Assembly (NCBI GenBank): GCA_027064745.1
Contig: JAMOPD010000068.1
Location: 1 to 19,181 of the forward strand
DNA: 19,181 nucleotides
Reading direction: 5' to 3'
Source of the DNA: Thermococcaceae archaeon
GTDB taxonomy: Archaea > Methanobacteriota_B > Thermococci > Thermococcales > Thermococcaceae
The position numbers and the translations under genes are program-made. Numbering within the stretch: position 1 is the first letter of the stretch; each line of letters begins with the position of its first letter. Below the pieces are notes generated by a model that searched no databases, had not been told where the DNA came from, and was given only the letters and a program-made list of their open reading frames with translations. Below are positions 1-7,608 of the stretch, in pieces.

Positions 1-632
1 CAAAGTGGCTTAAGAACCCGCTCATCATAATTTCAGACATAATGGCCGGGCTCCCGACGATAATCTACGGCCTCTGGGGAGCCCTCGTCCTCGTTCCTTT
101 CCTCAGGGAACACGTCATGAAGCCCCTGTATGAGCACCTCTCGTTCATCCCGCTCTTCTCGTATCCTCCTACAACCGGCTACAGCTACTTCTCGGCAGGC
201 GTACTGCTCGCGATTATGGTTACACCCTTCGCCTCGGCTATAATCAGGGAGGCATACTCCATGGTTCCATTCACCTACCGCGAGGCCGTCTACTCGCTTG
301 GAGCGACAAGGTTCGAGGCGACTAAAATTTTAATAGGTTACATAAGACCCGCGATAGTTTCGGGAACGATACTCGCCTTCGGAAGGGCAATAGGCGAAAC
401 CGTTGCCGTGTCCCTCGTCATTGGGAACACCTTCAACATGACCTGGCAGCTCTTCGCCCCCGGTTACACGGTATCGTCGCTCATAGCGAACCAGTTCGGG
501 AACGCCTTCATCTACGAGTACATGACGCCCGTTCTATATGCCGCTGGCCTTGCGCTCTTCCTCATAGGCCTCGCCGTGAACCTGCTCGGCCTCAGGATTC
601 TCAGGAGGTGGGAGGAGAATGTCAAGGCTTAA
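1..632 (+). CDS. pstC: Phosphate ABC transporter permease PstC (3' part, 5' end outside window)
   Basis: This is the C-terminal part of the PstC inner-membrane permease, which with PstA forms the phosphate channel of the PstSCAB importer. The frame is open from base 3 with no start codon at the edge. The residues before the first ATG (at 42) continue a transmembrane-type sequence, so the gene begins upstream and ATG 42 is internal. Hydrophobic segments alternate with the cytoplasmic EAA loop (YREAVYSLGATRFEA), which docks on the ATPase PstB. It is followed by the conserved GRAIGET-type region. The 3' end overlaps pstA by 14 bases, so the two are translationally coupled in one operon with pstB and phoU. 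The family assignment is firm; only the missing N terminus limits the entry. Confidence 0.95.
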   Translation, partial: KWLKNPLIIISDIMAGLPTIIYGLWGALVLVPFLREHVMKPLYEHLSFIPLFSYPPTTGYSYFSAGVLLAIMVTPFASAIIREAYSMVPFTYREAVYSLGATRFEATKILIGYIRPAIVSGTILAFGRAIGETVAVSLVIGNTFNMTWQLFAPGYTVSSLIANQFGNAFIYEYMTPVLYAAGLALFLIGLAVNLLGLRILRRWEENVKA

Positions 633-1452
633 CGCGAGAAAGCTGAAGGAGAAGGCGTTCCTGGCCTGCGTTGGAGCCTTAACCTTCCTCGCAATCCTGC
701 CCCTCTTCCACATCATCCTATCGGTCGCGGCCAAAGGCCTGCCCGTCATAGCGGAGCGCGGATGGAAGTTCATAACCGGCACGCTCTCCGAAGGTGGCAT
801 AGGTCCGGCCGTGGCCGGAACCTTCCTGCTGACGTTTTTGGCGGCTTTATTCGGGCTTCCGGTGGCTTTTCTCGTCGGCCTCTACGCCTACGAGTTCCCG
901 AACAGCACCATAGGCAGGTGGACGAAGACGCTCCTCCAGATAATGCTCGAGTTCCCGACGATACTCGTGGGAGTGTTTGTGATGCAAATCCTGGTCGTCC
1001 CGAGGGGGACGTACTCGTCCATAGCCGGCGCGCTGGCCCTCGCGATAATCCTCACGCCATACGTCGCTGTCTACACCCACGAGGCCATGCGGGAGATACC
1101 ATTCACATACCGCGAGGCGGCCTTCTCCCTCGGGCTGACGAGGGCTAAAGCCCTCTTCAGGATTCTCGTGCCGATGGCGAAGCGCGGAATACTGACGGGA
1201 GTCCTAATAGGGCTCGCCAAGGTCGCTGGGGAAACGGCACCGCTTCTCTTCACGGCGGGCGGGCTCTACGAGAGCTATCCCGACTCAATCACGAGGCCCG
1301 TTGGGGCAATACCGCTCCTTATCTACCAGCTCGTCCAGAGCCCGAGCAAGACCGACCACCAGACCGCGTGGGGGGCCTCGCTCGTTCTCCTGCTGATTTT
1401 CCTTGGAATATTCATACCCATAAGGCTCAGCCTGAGGGAGGTGAAACTGTGA
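619..1452 (+). CDS. pstA: Phosphate ABC transporter permease PstA
   Basis: This is the second membrane subunit of the phosphate importer, 277 residues, the usual size for PstA. It has an N-terminal transmembrane helix (about residues 14-36), further hydrophobic helices, and the EAA loop [15 protein letters not shown] near residues 162-176. The typical PstA sequence [14 protein letters not shown] follows. The ATG at 619 is preceded by a purine-rich GGGAGGAGA ribosome binding site inside the end of pstC, and the two genes overlap. Its stop codon overlaps the GTG start of pstB. PstA and PstC form the permease heterodimer, and PstB provides ATP hydrolysis. The substrate-binding PstS is expected upstream of the window. 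Confidence 0.96.
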   Translation: MSRLNARKLKEKAFLACVGALTFLAILPLFHIILSVAAKGLPVIAERGWKFITGTLSEGGIGPAVAGTFLLTFLAALFGLPVAFLVGLYAYEFPNSTIGRWTKTLLQIMLEFPTILVGVFVMQILVVPRGTYSSIAGALALAIILTPYVAVYTHEAMREIPFTYREAAFSLGLTRAKALFRILVPMAKRGILTGVLIGLAKVAGETAPLLFTAGGLYESYPDSITRPVGAIPLLIYQLVQSPSKTDHQTAWGASLVLLLIFLGIFIPIRLSLREVKL

Positions 1453-2207
1453 ACTACGCGATTGAGACGAGGAATTTAAACGTCTACTACGGCTCAAACC
1501 ACGTCATCAAGGGCGTTGACCTCAAGATTCCCGAGAAGGGCGTCTTCGCGCTCATGGGGCCGAGCGGCTGCGGAAAATCGACGATGCTTAGAACTTTCAA
1601 CAGGTTGATAGAGCTCAACGAGAGCGCGAGGGTCGAGGGAGAGGTCAGGCTCTTTGGAGAGAACATCTACTCCCCCGACGTTGACCCGATAGAGGTTAGA
1701 AAACAGGTGGGCATGGTCTTTCAGTATCCGAACCCCTTTCCCCACCTGACGATTTACGAGAACGTTGCAATCGGCCTGAAGCTCAACAAGCTCCTGCCCA
1801 AGGACGAGATACCGAAGAGGGTCGAGTGGGCGCTGAAGAAGGCCGCCCTCTGGGACGAGGTCAAGGACAGGCTCGATGATTACCCCTCCAACCTGTCGGG
1901 CGGGCAAAAGCAGAGGCTCGTAATAGCGAGGGCCCTCGCTATGAAGCCGAAAATCCTCCTGATGGACGAGCCTACCGCGAACATAGACCCAGTCGGAACC
2001 GCAAAGATTGAGGAACTTTTGTTCGAGCTGAAGGATGAATACACGATAGTCCTCGTTACGCACTCGCCAGCGCAGGCGGCACGCGTTTCTGACTGGGTGG
2101 CGTTCCTATACCTCGGGAAGCTCATCGAAGTGGGCCCGACGAGGAAGGTCTTCGAGAACCCGGAGCACGAGCTTACCGAGAAGTACGTGACCGGAGCCCT
2201 GGGGTGA
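1449..2207 (+). CDS. pstB: Phosphate ABC transporter ATP-binding protein PstB
   Basis: This is the ATPase of the phosphate importer, 252 residues from the chosen start. The Walker A motif GPSGCGKST lies at residues 37-45, the LSGGQ signature at 149-153 and Walker B ILLMDEP at 169-175. The switch histidine sits in VLVTHS. The frame is open from an ATG at 1368 inside pstA, but the homologous part of PstB begins only at [22 protein letters not shown] ribosome binding site at 1437-1443 stands just before GTG 1449, which overlaps the pstA stop. I therefore take GTG as the start. It is followed after six bases by phoU, completing the pst operon. Confidence 0.95.
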   Translation: MNYAIETRNLNVYYGSNHVIKGVDLKIPEKGVFALMGPSGCGKSTMLRTFNRLIELNESARVEGEVRLFGENIYSPDVDPIEVRKQVGMVFQYPNPFPHLTIYENVAIGLKLNKLLPKDEIPKRVEWALKKAALWDEVKDRLDDYPSNLSGGQKQRLVIARALAMKPKILLMDEPTANIDPVGTAKIEELLFELKDEYTIVLVTHSPAQAARVSDWVAFLYLGKLIEVGPTRKVFENPEHELTEKYVTGALG

Positions 2208-2213
2208 TGTTGA

Positions 2214-2804
2214 ATGAGAAAACTACTCGATATTGGGATTGAACAGATGAAGAAGATGATTGGGGAGATGGCGAACGGCTCGGTTGAGGCCCTCGAATCG
2301 GCGAGGAAGAGCATCGAGGGCGATTTTGACTCCACCGAGGAAATATCGAGCAGGCTCCACATAATGAGGTCTGATGTCCTCGAGCTCGCCACGGAGTTAC
2401 TCGTCCGCTACTCGCCGGTTGCCAGGGATTTGCGCTTTATCCAGAGCGCCATAGACGTCTCCTACGACCTCTACAGGATTTCAAGGTATGCCATGGAGAT
2501 AGAGAGGACTGCGAGGATTGTCAAGGGGCCCGTTGAGCTGTCCAAGAAGGCCTTTCCCCTGACGGAAGAGGCGGTTAGACTCTCGGTTGACGCCTTCAGG
2601 GAGCTCGACGAGACCCTCGTCGGCAGGCTCTTCGAGCTCGACAGGATAATTGACAACTACTACCTGCGCTCCCTTGAAGCGCTCAACGAGAACCCCGAGA
2701 AGGCCGCGGACGCACTGATAATGCGCCACCTCGAAAGGATAAGCGACCACGCCAAGGAGATTGGAGCAAGGGTTGTCTATATCATTGAAGGCAGGCGGAT
2801 ATAG
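2214..2804 (+). CDS. phoU: PhoU-family phosphate transport regulator
   Basis: This is a 196-residue, almost wholly helical cytoplasmic protein of the PhoU family. Such proteins are two three-helix bundles that bind metal clusters and modulate the Pst transporter or its signalling. Two repeats are visible: residues about 1-95, with the RDLRFIQSAID segment, and about 100-196, ending in HLERISDHAKEIGARVVYI. The acidic E/D-xxx-D positions that bind iron or magnesium in this family are present. The ATG follows a GGGTGATG ribosome binding site overlapping the pstB stop, so it is the last gene of the operon. Archaea lack a standard PhoR-PhoB system here, so its partner in signalling cannot be read from the window. 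Confidence 0.92.
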   Translation: MRKLLDIGIEQMKKMIGEMANGSVEALESARKSIEGDFDSTEEISSRLHIMRSDVLELATELLVRYSPVARDLRFIQSAIDVSYDLYRISRYAMEIERTARIVKGPVELSKKAFPLTEEAVRLSVDAFRELDETLVGRLFELDRIIDNYYLRSLEALNENPEKAADALIMRHLERISDHAKEIGARVVYIIEGRRI

Positions 2805-2832
2805 ATGCCATAATCCAAACACTATATTAAGG

Positions 2833-2850
2833 CCGCTTAGATGGGAGCGG
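2833..2850 (+). other. Small hairpin after phoU
   Basis: CCGCT and AGCGG form a perfect five-base-pair stem with an eight-base loop, 29 bases beyond the phoU stop. There is no clean T-run directly after it (TATTTAGGATTTT follows). It could slow or end the pst transcript, or be part of the degraded repeat region that follows. The sequence does not decide between these. Confidence 0.3.
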
Positions 2851-2874
2851 TATTTAGGATTTTGGTTAGCTATC

Positions 2875-3105
2875 TATCTCGCAGCAATGCGGGATAAGTT
2901 AGACCCTCTTTTATTATCAGTGTTTCTCATATATCTAAACGCTACTGTAAGGATAAGTCAGGCTTGATAGTTATATCTGGATTTATTATCAGGCGCTTCC
3001 ACCGGTTATCCCGACAGTATTATCTAAACGCTACTGTCAGGATAAGTCAGGCTTGATAGTTATTATGAATTTACTATCAGGAGCTCTTGCAGGTTATCCT
3101 GTCAT
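2875..3105. repeat. Degenerate array of nested dyad repeats in the 374-base gene-free gap
   Basis: The gap 2805-3178 has no convincing gene. It contains two copies of a 43-base sequence at 2932-2974 and 3021-3063 that differ at one base, giving a period of 89. A more diverged copy starts near 2875 (TATCTCGCAGCAATGCGGGATAAGT). Each unit is itself a nested inverted repeat. In unit 1, TACTGTAAGGATAA (2943-2956) pairs with TTATCCCGACAGTA (3006-3019), and TGATA pairs with TATCA inside. In unit 2, CAGGATAA (3038-3045) pairs with TTATCCTG (3094-3101), and TGATAGT (3054-3060) pairs with ACTATCA (3073-3079). GGATAA/TTATCC half-sites recur. It could be an old miniature mobile element, a set of operators or structured RNA; I do not recognise it. 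Confidence 0.75.
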
Positions 3106-3121
3106 CTAAGCAGACGCTAAA

Positions 3122-3129
3122 CTTATAAG
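3122..3129 (+). promoter_or_regulatory. TATA element of the DUF401 gene
   Basis: CTTATAAG lies 50 bases before the ATG at 3179. This predicts a transcript start near 3153 and a leader of about 25 bases containing the GGTGA ribosome binding site at 3170-3174. It directly follows the dyad-repeat array, so that array would act as its upstream region. Confidence 0.55.
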
Positions 3130-3178
3130 CCTTTTATCTTTAAAACATCCATCTGAACATTAATATGTCGGTGAGATT

Positions 3179-4366
3179 ATGGAATTGCTCTACCTACTCC
3201 TGTCGTTTGCAGTGGTTATAGGTCTCATAAGGCTCAAGGTCAATATTGGTATCTCAATCTTTATAGGTTCCGTGATACTAGGCCTGCTCTTCGGAATGAA
3301 ACCGTATAACCTGGTTAGATCCCTCTATCTATCCACAACCTCCTGGGAGACTATAAGGCTGATTCTCATAATTGTTTTTATAATGGCCTTAACTTCGGTA
3401 TTTTCTCAGATTGGATACCTCCACGATATGGAAACTGCCATTAAGGAGCTCTTCCCCAGAGCGAAATATTCTCTTGCCATGCTTCCAGCCCTTATCGGTC
3501 TCATGCCAATGCCAGCAGGAGCTCTCGTCTCAGCTCCCATGATCGAACAGGTAGCTAACAGGCTAAAGCTGAAGCCTGAGGAAGAAACTGTCATTAACTA
3601 TTGGTTCAGGCATGTATGGGAGCATTCTTGGCCGATGTATCAGGCCATAATAATCGCCTCCGCATTGACAGGGGTCAGCGTTAGGGAATTCAGCCTCAAA
3701 ATGTTCCCACTAACCATTATAATGGTTACAATCGGATATCTTCTCCTGATCAGACCAGTAAAAGACTACGAGAAGATTAAAGGAGACAGACGAAAAGGTG
3801 CGCTTCTGCTGGTGAAAACTACATATCCTATCCTCGTTATAATCTTCATTTCCATCATTCTGGGATATGACATGGTTTACGGTGCTTTAATAGGCTTTCT
3901 TTCAGCGTTTATACCTCATTTCAGGAGAGTAAGCAAAAAAGAGATTATAAAACATGCCCTTCAGCCAAAAATTGTCTTTCTTCTGATTGCGGTGATGTAC
4001 TTCAAATACCTGCTACAGGTTACGGGTGCTGTTCAAAGTTTGCCTCGGGCAATTTTAGAACTCAACCTACCAGTAGTTCTTGTTATAGTGCTAACCCCAT
4101 TTCTAGTCGGTCTGATGACGGGAATAAGCTTTGCCTCCGTGGGCATGACATTTCCATTATTACTGCCTTTCTTTACGGGCTTTAACAGGATAGCTCTAGC
4201 CTACCTGAGCGGCTACATGGGCATGCTCTTCAGTCCTGTTCATCTGTGTCTCGTTTTCTCCGCTGAATATTATAATGCGGAGCTTGGAAGAGTATACCGG
4301 CAGATGCTGGCTCCAGCTCTCCTCTTGTTTATCACAGGACTGTTATACATCATTTTAATCCTCTGA
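3179..4366 (+). CDS. DUF401 family integral membrane protein (putative permease)
   Basis: This 395-residue polytopic membrane protein matches the DUF401 family as I remember it, known in archaea as conserved integral membrane proteins distantly related to ion/organic-anion transporters. About ten hydrophobic segments are visible. The most recognisable parts are the [20 protein letters not shown] stretch near residues 101-120, the [11 protein letters not shown] region near 145-155, and a second glycine-rich half with [12 protein letters not shown] and [16 protein letters not shown] near 310-360. This pattern of two loop-containing halves is typical of such carriers. The substrate is unknown. 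The ATG has a GGTGA ribosome binding site. Base composition is clearly AT-richer than the adjacent pst operon, and it is not part of that operon. Confidence 0.8.
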   Translation: MELLYLLLSFAVVIGLIRLKVNIGISIFIGSVILGLLFGMKPYNLVRSLYLSTTSWETIRLILIIVFIMALTSVFSQIGYLHDMETAIKELFPRAKYSLAMLPALIGLMPMPAGALVSAPMIEQVANRLKLKPEEETVINYWFRHVWEHSWPMYQAIIIASALTGVSVREFSLKMFPLTIIMVTIGYLLLIRPVKDYEKIKGDRRKGALLLVKTTYPILVIIFISIILGYDMVYGALIGFLSAFIPHFRRVSKKEIIKHALQPKIVFLLIAVMYFKYLLQVTGAVQSLPRAILELNLPVVLVIVLTPFLVGLMTGISFASVGMTFPLLLPFFTGFNRIALAYLSGYMGMLFSPVHLCLVFSAEYYNAELGRVYRQMLAPALLLFITGLLYIILIL

Positions 4367-4376
4367 TCCACAAACC

Positions 4377-4384
4377 TTTATAAC
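4377..4384 (+). promoter_or_regulatory. TATA element of nadA
   Basis: TTTATAAC is 35 bases before the nadA ATG, giving a predicted transcript start near 4405. The strong GGTGGTGA ribosome binding site at 4407-4414 lies four bases before the ATG. Confidence 0.6.
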
Positions 4385-4418
4385 ATCCGAGAAGAGCTTC
4401 AAACAAGGTGGTGAAGAA

Positions 4419-5321
4419 ATGGAGCTGATTGATGAGATTTTAAAGCTGAAGGAAGAGAAAAACGCGATAATCTTGGCTCACAACTACCAGCTTCCGGAAA
4501 TTCAGGATATAGCTGATTTCCTTGGAGATAGTCTTGAGCTGGCGAGAAAGGCAGTGAATGTTGATGCTGAAGTTATAGTCTTTGCAGGTGTTGATTTTAT
4601 GGCAGAGACCGCAAAAATCCTAAACCCCGAAAAGAAAGTTCTCCTTCCAACAAGAAGGGCAACGTGTGCAATGGCAAATATGCTTAAAGTTGAGCACATC
4701 CTTGAGGCTAAAAAGAAGTATCCCGATGCTCCCGTTGTTCTCTATGTAAACACAACCGCCGAAACCAAAGCTTATGCAGACGTAACAGTAACATCAGCAA
4801 ACGCCGATAAAATCGTTGCCAAGCTTGATGCCGAGACAATAATTTTTGGCCCAGATAACAATCTCGCTTATTATGTTACAAAGCGCACTGGAAAAAGAAT
4901 TATACCAATCCCCGAAGGCGGTCATTGCTATGTCCATAAAAGATTTACACCTGAAGATGTTGAGAGAACCAAAAAGCTCTATCCAAATGCAAAGCTAATG
5001 GTTCACCCTGAGTGCATTCCTGAGGTGCAGGAGAGGGCTGATTTAATAGTCTCAACAGGTGGAATGGTTAGAAACGCCTGCCAGCATGGCGAGTGGGTTG
5101 TCTTTACGGAGAAGGAGATGGTTTATAGGCTTCAAAAGCTCTACCCCAACAAAAAGTTCCATCCCGCAAGAGAAGATGCCTTCTGCATTGGAATGAAAGC
5201 AATTACGCTCAAGCACATCTATGAAGCTCTCAGAGACGAAAAGTACGAAATTGAAGTGCCCAAAGAAATTGCTGAAAAAGCCAAAAAGGCCATCGAAAGG
5301 ATGCTCGAGATGAGCAAGTAG
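4419..5321 (+). CDS. nadA: Quinolinate synthase NadA
   Basis: NadA condenses iminoaspartate with dihydroxyacetone phosphate to form quinolinate, the first dedicated product of de novo NAD synthesis, using a [4Fe-4S] cluster. The 300-residue length and three-domain repeat are typical of the compact archaeal/Thermotoga form. The three cluster cysteines fall at the expected spacing: C83 (RRATCAMAN), C170 (EGGHCYVHK) and C256 (EDAFCIGMK). The substrate-binding motifs [18 protein letters not shown] and VYVNT(T)AETKA are intact. The ATG is preceded by GGTGGTGA. No nadB (aspartate oxidase) or aspartate dehydrogenase is in the window. An ATPase gene separates it from nadC, its metabolic partner. Confidence 0.97.
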   Translation: MELIDEILKLKEEKNAIILAHNYQLPEIQDIADFLGDSLELARKAVNVDAEVIVFAGVDFMAETAKILNPEKKVLLPTRRATCAMANMLKVEHILEAKKKYPDAPVVLYVNTTAETKAYADVTVTSANADKIVAKLDAETIIFGPDNNLAYYVTKRTGKRIIPIPEGGHCYVHKRFTPEDVERTKKLYPNAKLMVHPECIPEVQERADLIVSTGGMVRNACQHGEWVVFTEKEMVYRLQKLYPNKKFHPAREDAFCIGMKAITLKHIYEALRDEKYEIEVPKEIAEKAKKAIERMLEMSK

Positions 5322-5369
5322 TTAAGTAGAGAGGTAAATTTTTTAAACTTTTTTACCTCTATACTTAAC
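5321..5369. promoter_or_regulatory. Long inverted repeat enclosing the TATA box of the first ATPase gene
   Basis: The left arm GTTAAGTAGAGAGGTAAA (5321-5338) and right arm TTTACCTCTATACTTAAC (5352-5369) are inverted repeats matching at 17 of 18 positions. Thirteen A/T-rich bases between them include a TATA-like TTTTTAAAC (5340-5348). The left arm begins on the last base of the nadA stop codon. The right arm ends on the base before the ATPase ATG. With TATA at that distance the transcript would be leaderless, so the right arm would cover the transcription start. This is the expected geometry of a repressor operator. It could instead have belonged to nadC originally. Confidence 0.75.
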
Positions 5370-6662
5370 ATGACACGCGAAGAGATAATAGGTCAGATTG
5401 TTAAGGATTTCTTTGACCTCGAAGTTGATGGTGTTGAGAGAGACTTAGATGTGCCTTTAGACTCAAACCTCAGAAAGGCAATCACAATAATCGGGCCGAG
5501 GAGGGCTGGAAAAACATTTTATCTGCTGTCTCATTTTGCCCGTCTCAGAAAAGAAGGGAAGCCCGCGTTATTTTTACCGCTTGATGACGATAGGCTTTAT
5601 CCCCCATCCACAGAGGACTTATCAGCACTTATAGAGGTCTTTTATGAACTATTCCCCACCGCTGACGAGAAATACCTATTCCTCGATGAGATTCAAAACG
5701 TTCCCAACTGGGAGCTCTTTGTCAAAAGGGCCGTTGAAAGGGAAGGGTTTAAGGTTCTTCTCACGGGCTCTTCCTCAAAGCTCCTCAGCAAAGAGATAGC
5801 CTCGGCCCTAAGAGGCAGAACACTCACATTTGAGATGTTTCCATTCAGTTTCCGAGAGTTTTTGAGGGCTAAGGGCGTAAAACCCAGCAAATATCTGTCC
5901 ACGAGAGAAGAGGCAATGGTTAAGGCTCTATTAAAGGAATACCTTGAGTTCGGAGGCTTTCCAGAGATTGTCATGGTAGAGAATGAGTATCTGAAACGTA
6001 AGGTGCTGGAGGAATATATAGACGTCATGCTATACCGTGATGTGGTCGAACGTTATAATCTGAAGAACTTAAAGGCTGTGCGCATGTTTTTAAAGCTCCT
6101 GGTTACCTCTTTTGCCAAAGAGTTTTCCATAAACAGAACTGCAAACTACATGAAGAGCATTGGGATAGAGGTTAGCAAAAACACTCTGTACAACTACCTT
6201 GAATACTTTACCGATGCATACATAGTCTTCCCCATTAAGAGGTTCTCATACAGTTTAAAAGAAATTGAACGGAGCCTTCCGAAGATATACGTCATAGACA
6301 ACGGTCTCATAAATGCATACTCTCTCCGCTTCACAAGCAATATAGGGAGGCTCATGGAGAACGCGGTATTTTTGGAACTCAGACGGAGGAACAAGGAGGT
6401 CTTTTACTTTAAAACTCAGGACGGCAGAGAGGTTGACTTCGTGGTCAGGGAGGACGGTAAAATTGTGGAGCTCATACAGGCGTCGTATTCGGTTGATGAT
6501 GCCAGCACATGGGAGAGGGAGCTAAAGGGACTTGTGAAAGCATCAAAGGAGCTGGGATGTGAGAATTTGACGATTATAACATGGGATAGAGAAGGAAAAG
6601 AAGAGTTTAAAGGCATGAATGTGGATCTTATTCCGCTGTGGAAATTCCTGACCGAGAGGTGA
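5370..6662 (+). CDS. AAA-type ATPase with C-terminal DUF4143 (degenerate nuclease-like) domain
   Basis: This 430-residue P-loop ATPase is of the widespread archaeal accessory type (AAA_14 plus DUF4143). Walker A GPRRAGKT is at residues 42-49, Walker B YLFLDE at 102-107 and a sensor-like LTGSSS at 131-136. The family motifs FPFSFREFL and FGGFPEIV lie at about 157-165 and 194-201. A winged-helix-like region spans about 235-290. The C-terminal PD-(D/E)xK-like domain shows D356 in EVDFVV, but the usual E-x-K reads as ELIQ (367-370), so nuclease activity is doubtful. There is no ribosome binding site; the start appears leaderless and abuts a large inverted repeat. It stands between nadA and nadC, and its 3' end carries the nadC ribosome binding site. 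Its biological role is unknown. Confidence 0.85.
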   Translation: MTREEIIGQIVKDFFDLEVDGVERDLDVPLDSNLRKAITIIGPRRAGKTFYLLSHFARLRKEGKPALFLPLDDDRLYPPSTEDLSALIEVFYELFPTADEKYLFLDEIQNVPNWELFVKRAVEREGFKVLLTGSSSKLLSKEIASALRGRTLTFEMFPFSFREFLRAKGVKPSKYLSTREEAMVKALLKEYLEFGGFPEIVMVENEYLKRKVLEEYIDVMLYRDVVERYNLKNLKAVRMFLKLLVTSFAKEFSINRTANYMKSIGIEVSKNTLYNYLEYFTDAYIVFPIKRFSYSLKEIERSLPKIYVIDNGLINAYSLRFTSNIGRLMENAVFLELRRRNKEVFYFKTQDGREVDFVVREDGKIVELIQASYSVDDASTWERELKGLVKASKELGCENLTIITWDREGKEEFKGMNVDLIPLWKFLTER

Positions 6663-6668
6663 GATAAC

Positions 6669-7502
6669 ATGATTCCCCTTACATACCTCCTCCGCTTTCT
6701 GGAGGAAGACGCCCCATTCGGCGATGTCACGAGCGAGGCTGTTATTCCCGAGGATTTGAAGGCAGAGGCTGTAATTATAGCAAAGCAAGATGGGGTTATA
6801 GCGGGCCTGGAAGAGGCGAAAGCCCTTTTTGAGCACTTTGGCGTTAAAGTTGAGCTTAAAGCTAAGGACGGCGATGAGGTGAAGAAGGGAACCGTAGTTA
6901 TAAAGCTCGAGGGCAACGCACGAAAAATTTTGCTGGTGGAGAGGACGGCTCTCAACATCATGGGGAGGATGAGCGGCATAGCCACTCAAGTGAGAAGACT
7001 TATGGAGAAAGTTAGAGCTGTTAATCCAAATGTAAGGATTGCCGGAACGAGAAAAAGCCTTTTAAAGCCCCTTGATAAGAGGGCTATACTTCTCGGAGGA
7101 GGTGAGTCCCACCGCTTTTCCCTAAGTGATGCTATACTCATAAAAGATAACCATTTAGCATTAGTGCCGCTTGAAGAGGCAATTAAGCGTGCAAAGGCTT
7201 TCTTCATTTACAAGGTTGTTGAGGTCGAGGTGGAGCGCTTAGAAGATGCTTTAAAAGCCGCTAAAGCCGGGGCTGATGTGATAATGCTCGATAACATGAC
7301 GCCAGAGCAAATCGAAGAAGTTCTTGAAGCTTTAAAGCGTGAAGGACTCAGGGATAGAGTTAAAATTGAAGTGAGCGGCGGGATAACTGAGGAGAACATA
7401 AGGGATTATGCTAAGCTTGACATTGATGTCATAAGCCTCGGAGCTCTAACGCACAGCGTGAAGAACTTCGATGTCAGCTTGGAAATAACTAGAAGGCTCT
7501 GA
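6669..7502 (+). CDS. nadC: Nicotinate-nucleotide diphosphorylase (quinolinate phosphoribosyltransferase) NadC
   Basis: NadC converts quinolinate and PRPP to nicotinate mononucleotide, CO2 and pyrophosphate, following NadA. At 277 residues it has the normal length. The N-terminal sandwich (FGDVTSEAV, about 17-25), the ERTALNIMGRMSGIAT helix (91-106), the GGGESHRFSLSDAILIKDNH active-site strip (143-162) and barrel motifs VEVE, MLDNM and VSGGI are present. One oddity is that the nearly invariant TRKTxPGLR motif reads TRKSLLK at 127-133, as if the Pro-Gly pair were missing. The ATG follows GAGGTGA at 6656-6662, which lies inside the end of the ATPase gene, so the two are probably co-transcribed. 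Confidence 0.94.
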   Translation: MIPLTYLLRFLEEDAPFGDVTSEAVIPEDLKAEAVIIAKQDGVIAGLEEAKALFEHFGVKVELKAKDGDEVKKGTVVIKLEGNARKILLVERTALNIMGRMSGIATQVRRLMEKVRAVNPNVRIAGTRKSLLKPLDKRAILLGGGESHRFSLSDAILIKDNHLALVPLEEAIKRAKAFFIYKVVEVEVERLEDALKAAKAGADVIMLDNMTPEQIEEVLEALKREGLRDRVKIEVSGGITEENIRDYAKLDIDVISLGALTHSVKNFDVSLEITRRL

Positions 7503-7529
7503 ATTTTACTCTTCTCAGATTTTTCTGTT
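7503..7529 (+). terminator. T-rich stretch after nadC
   Basis: Pyrimidine-rich sequence with TTTT and TTTTT runs directly follows the nadC stop and precedes the pdxS promoter. Archaeal intrinsic termination uses such T-tracts without a required hairpin. This is a weak, composition-based call. Confidence 0.35.
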
Positions 7530-7550
7530 AGATTGGTAACTCATGGCAAA

Positions 7551-7577
7551 GTTTATATTCAAGTTTTTCCTTGAATA
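7551..7577 (+). promoter_or_regulatory. pdxS promoter with overlapping dyad (candidate operator)
   Basis: The TATA element GTTTATATT (7551-7559) overlaps a perfect dyad: TATTCAAG (7556-7563), six bases, CTTGAATA (7570-7577). The predicted transcript start is near 7580. The dyad therefore fills the space from TATA to the start, where an archaeal repressor would block TFB or polymerase. The GGTGGT ribosome binding site precedes the ATG at 7609. Confidence 0.5.
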
Positions 7578-7608
7578 AAATTGAAAGGATTAACTTGAAG
7601 GTGGTACC

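Noticed and set aside
1368..1448. N-terminal extension of PstB from ATG 1368
   Set aside because: It lies inside pstA in another frame, is not PstB-like, and the GTG at 1449 has a strong ribosome binding site.
2761..2967. 68-codon frame overlapping the end of phoU
   Set aside because: It overlaps phoU in another frame, runs into the dyad-repeat region, has no ribosome binding site and resembles no protein I know.
4502..4699. Antisense frames within nadA, pdxS, purM and other genes
   Set aside because: They are low-complexity serine-rich shadows of real genes with no start signals of their own.
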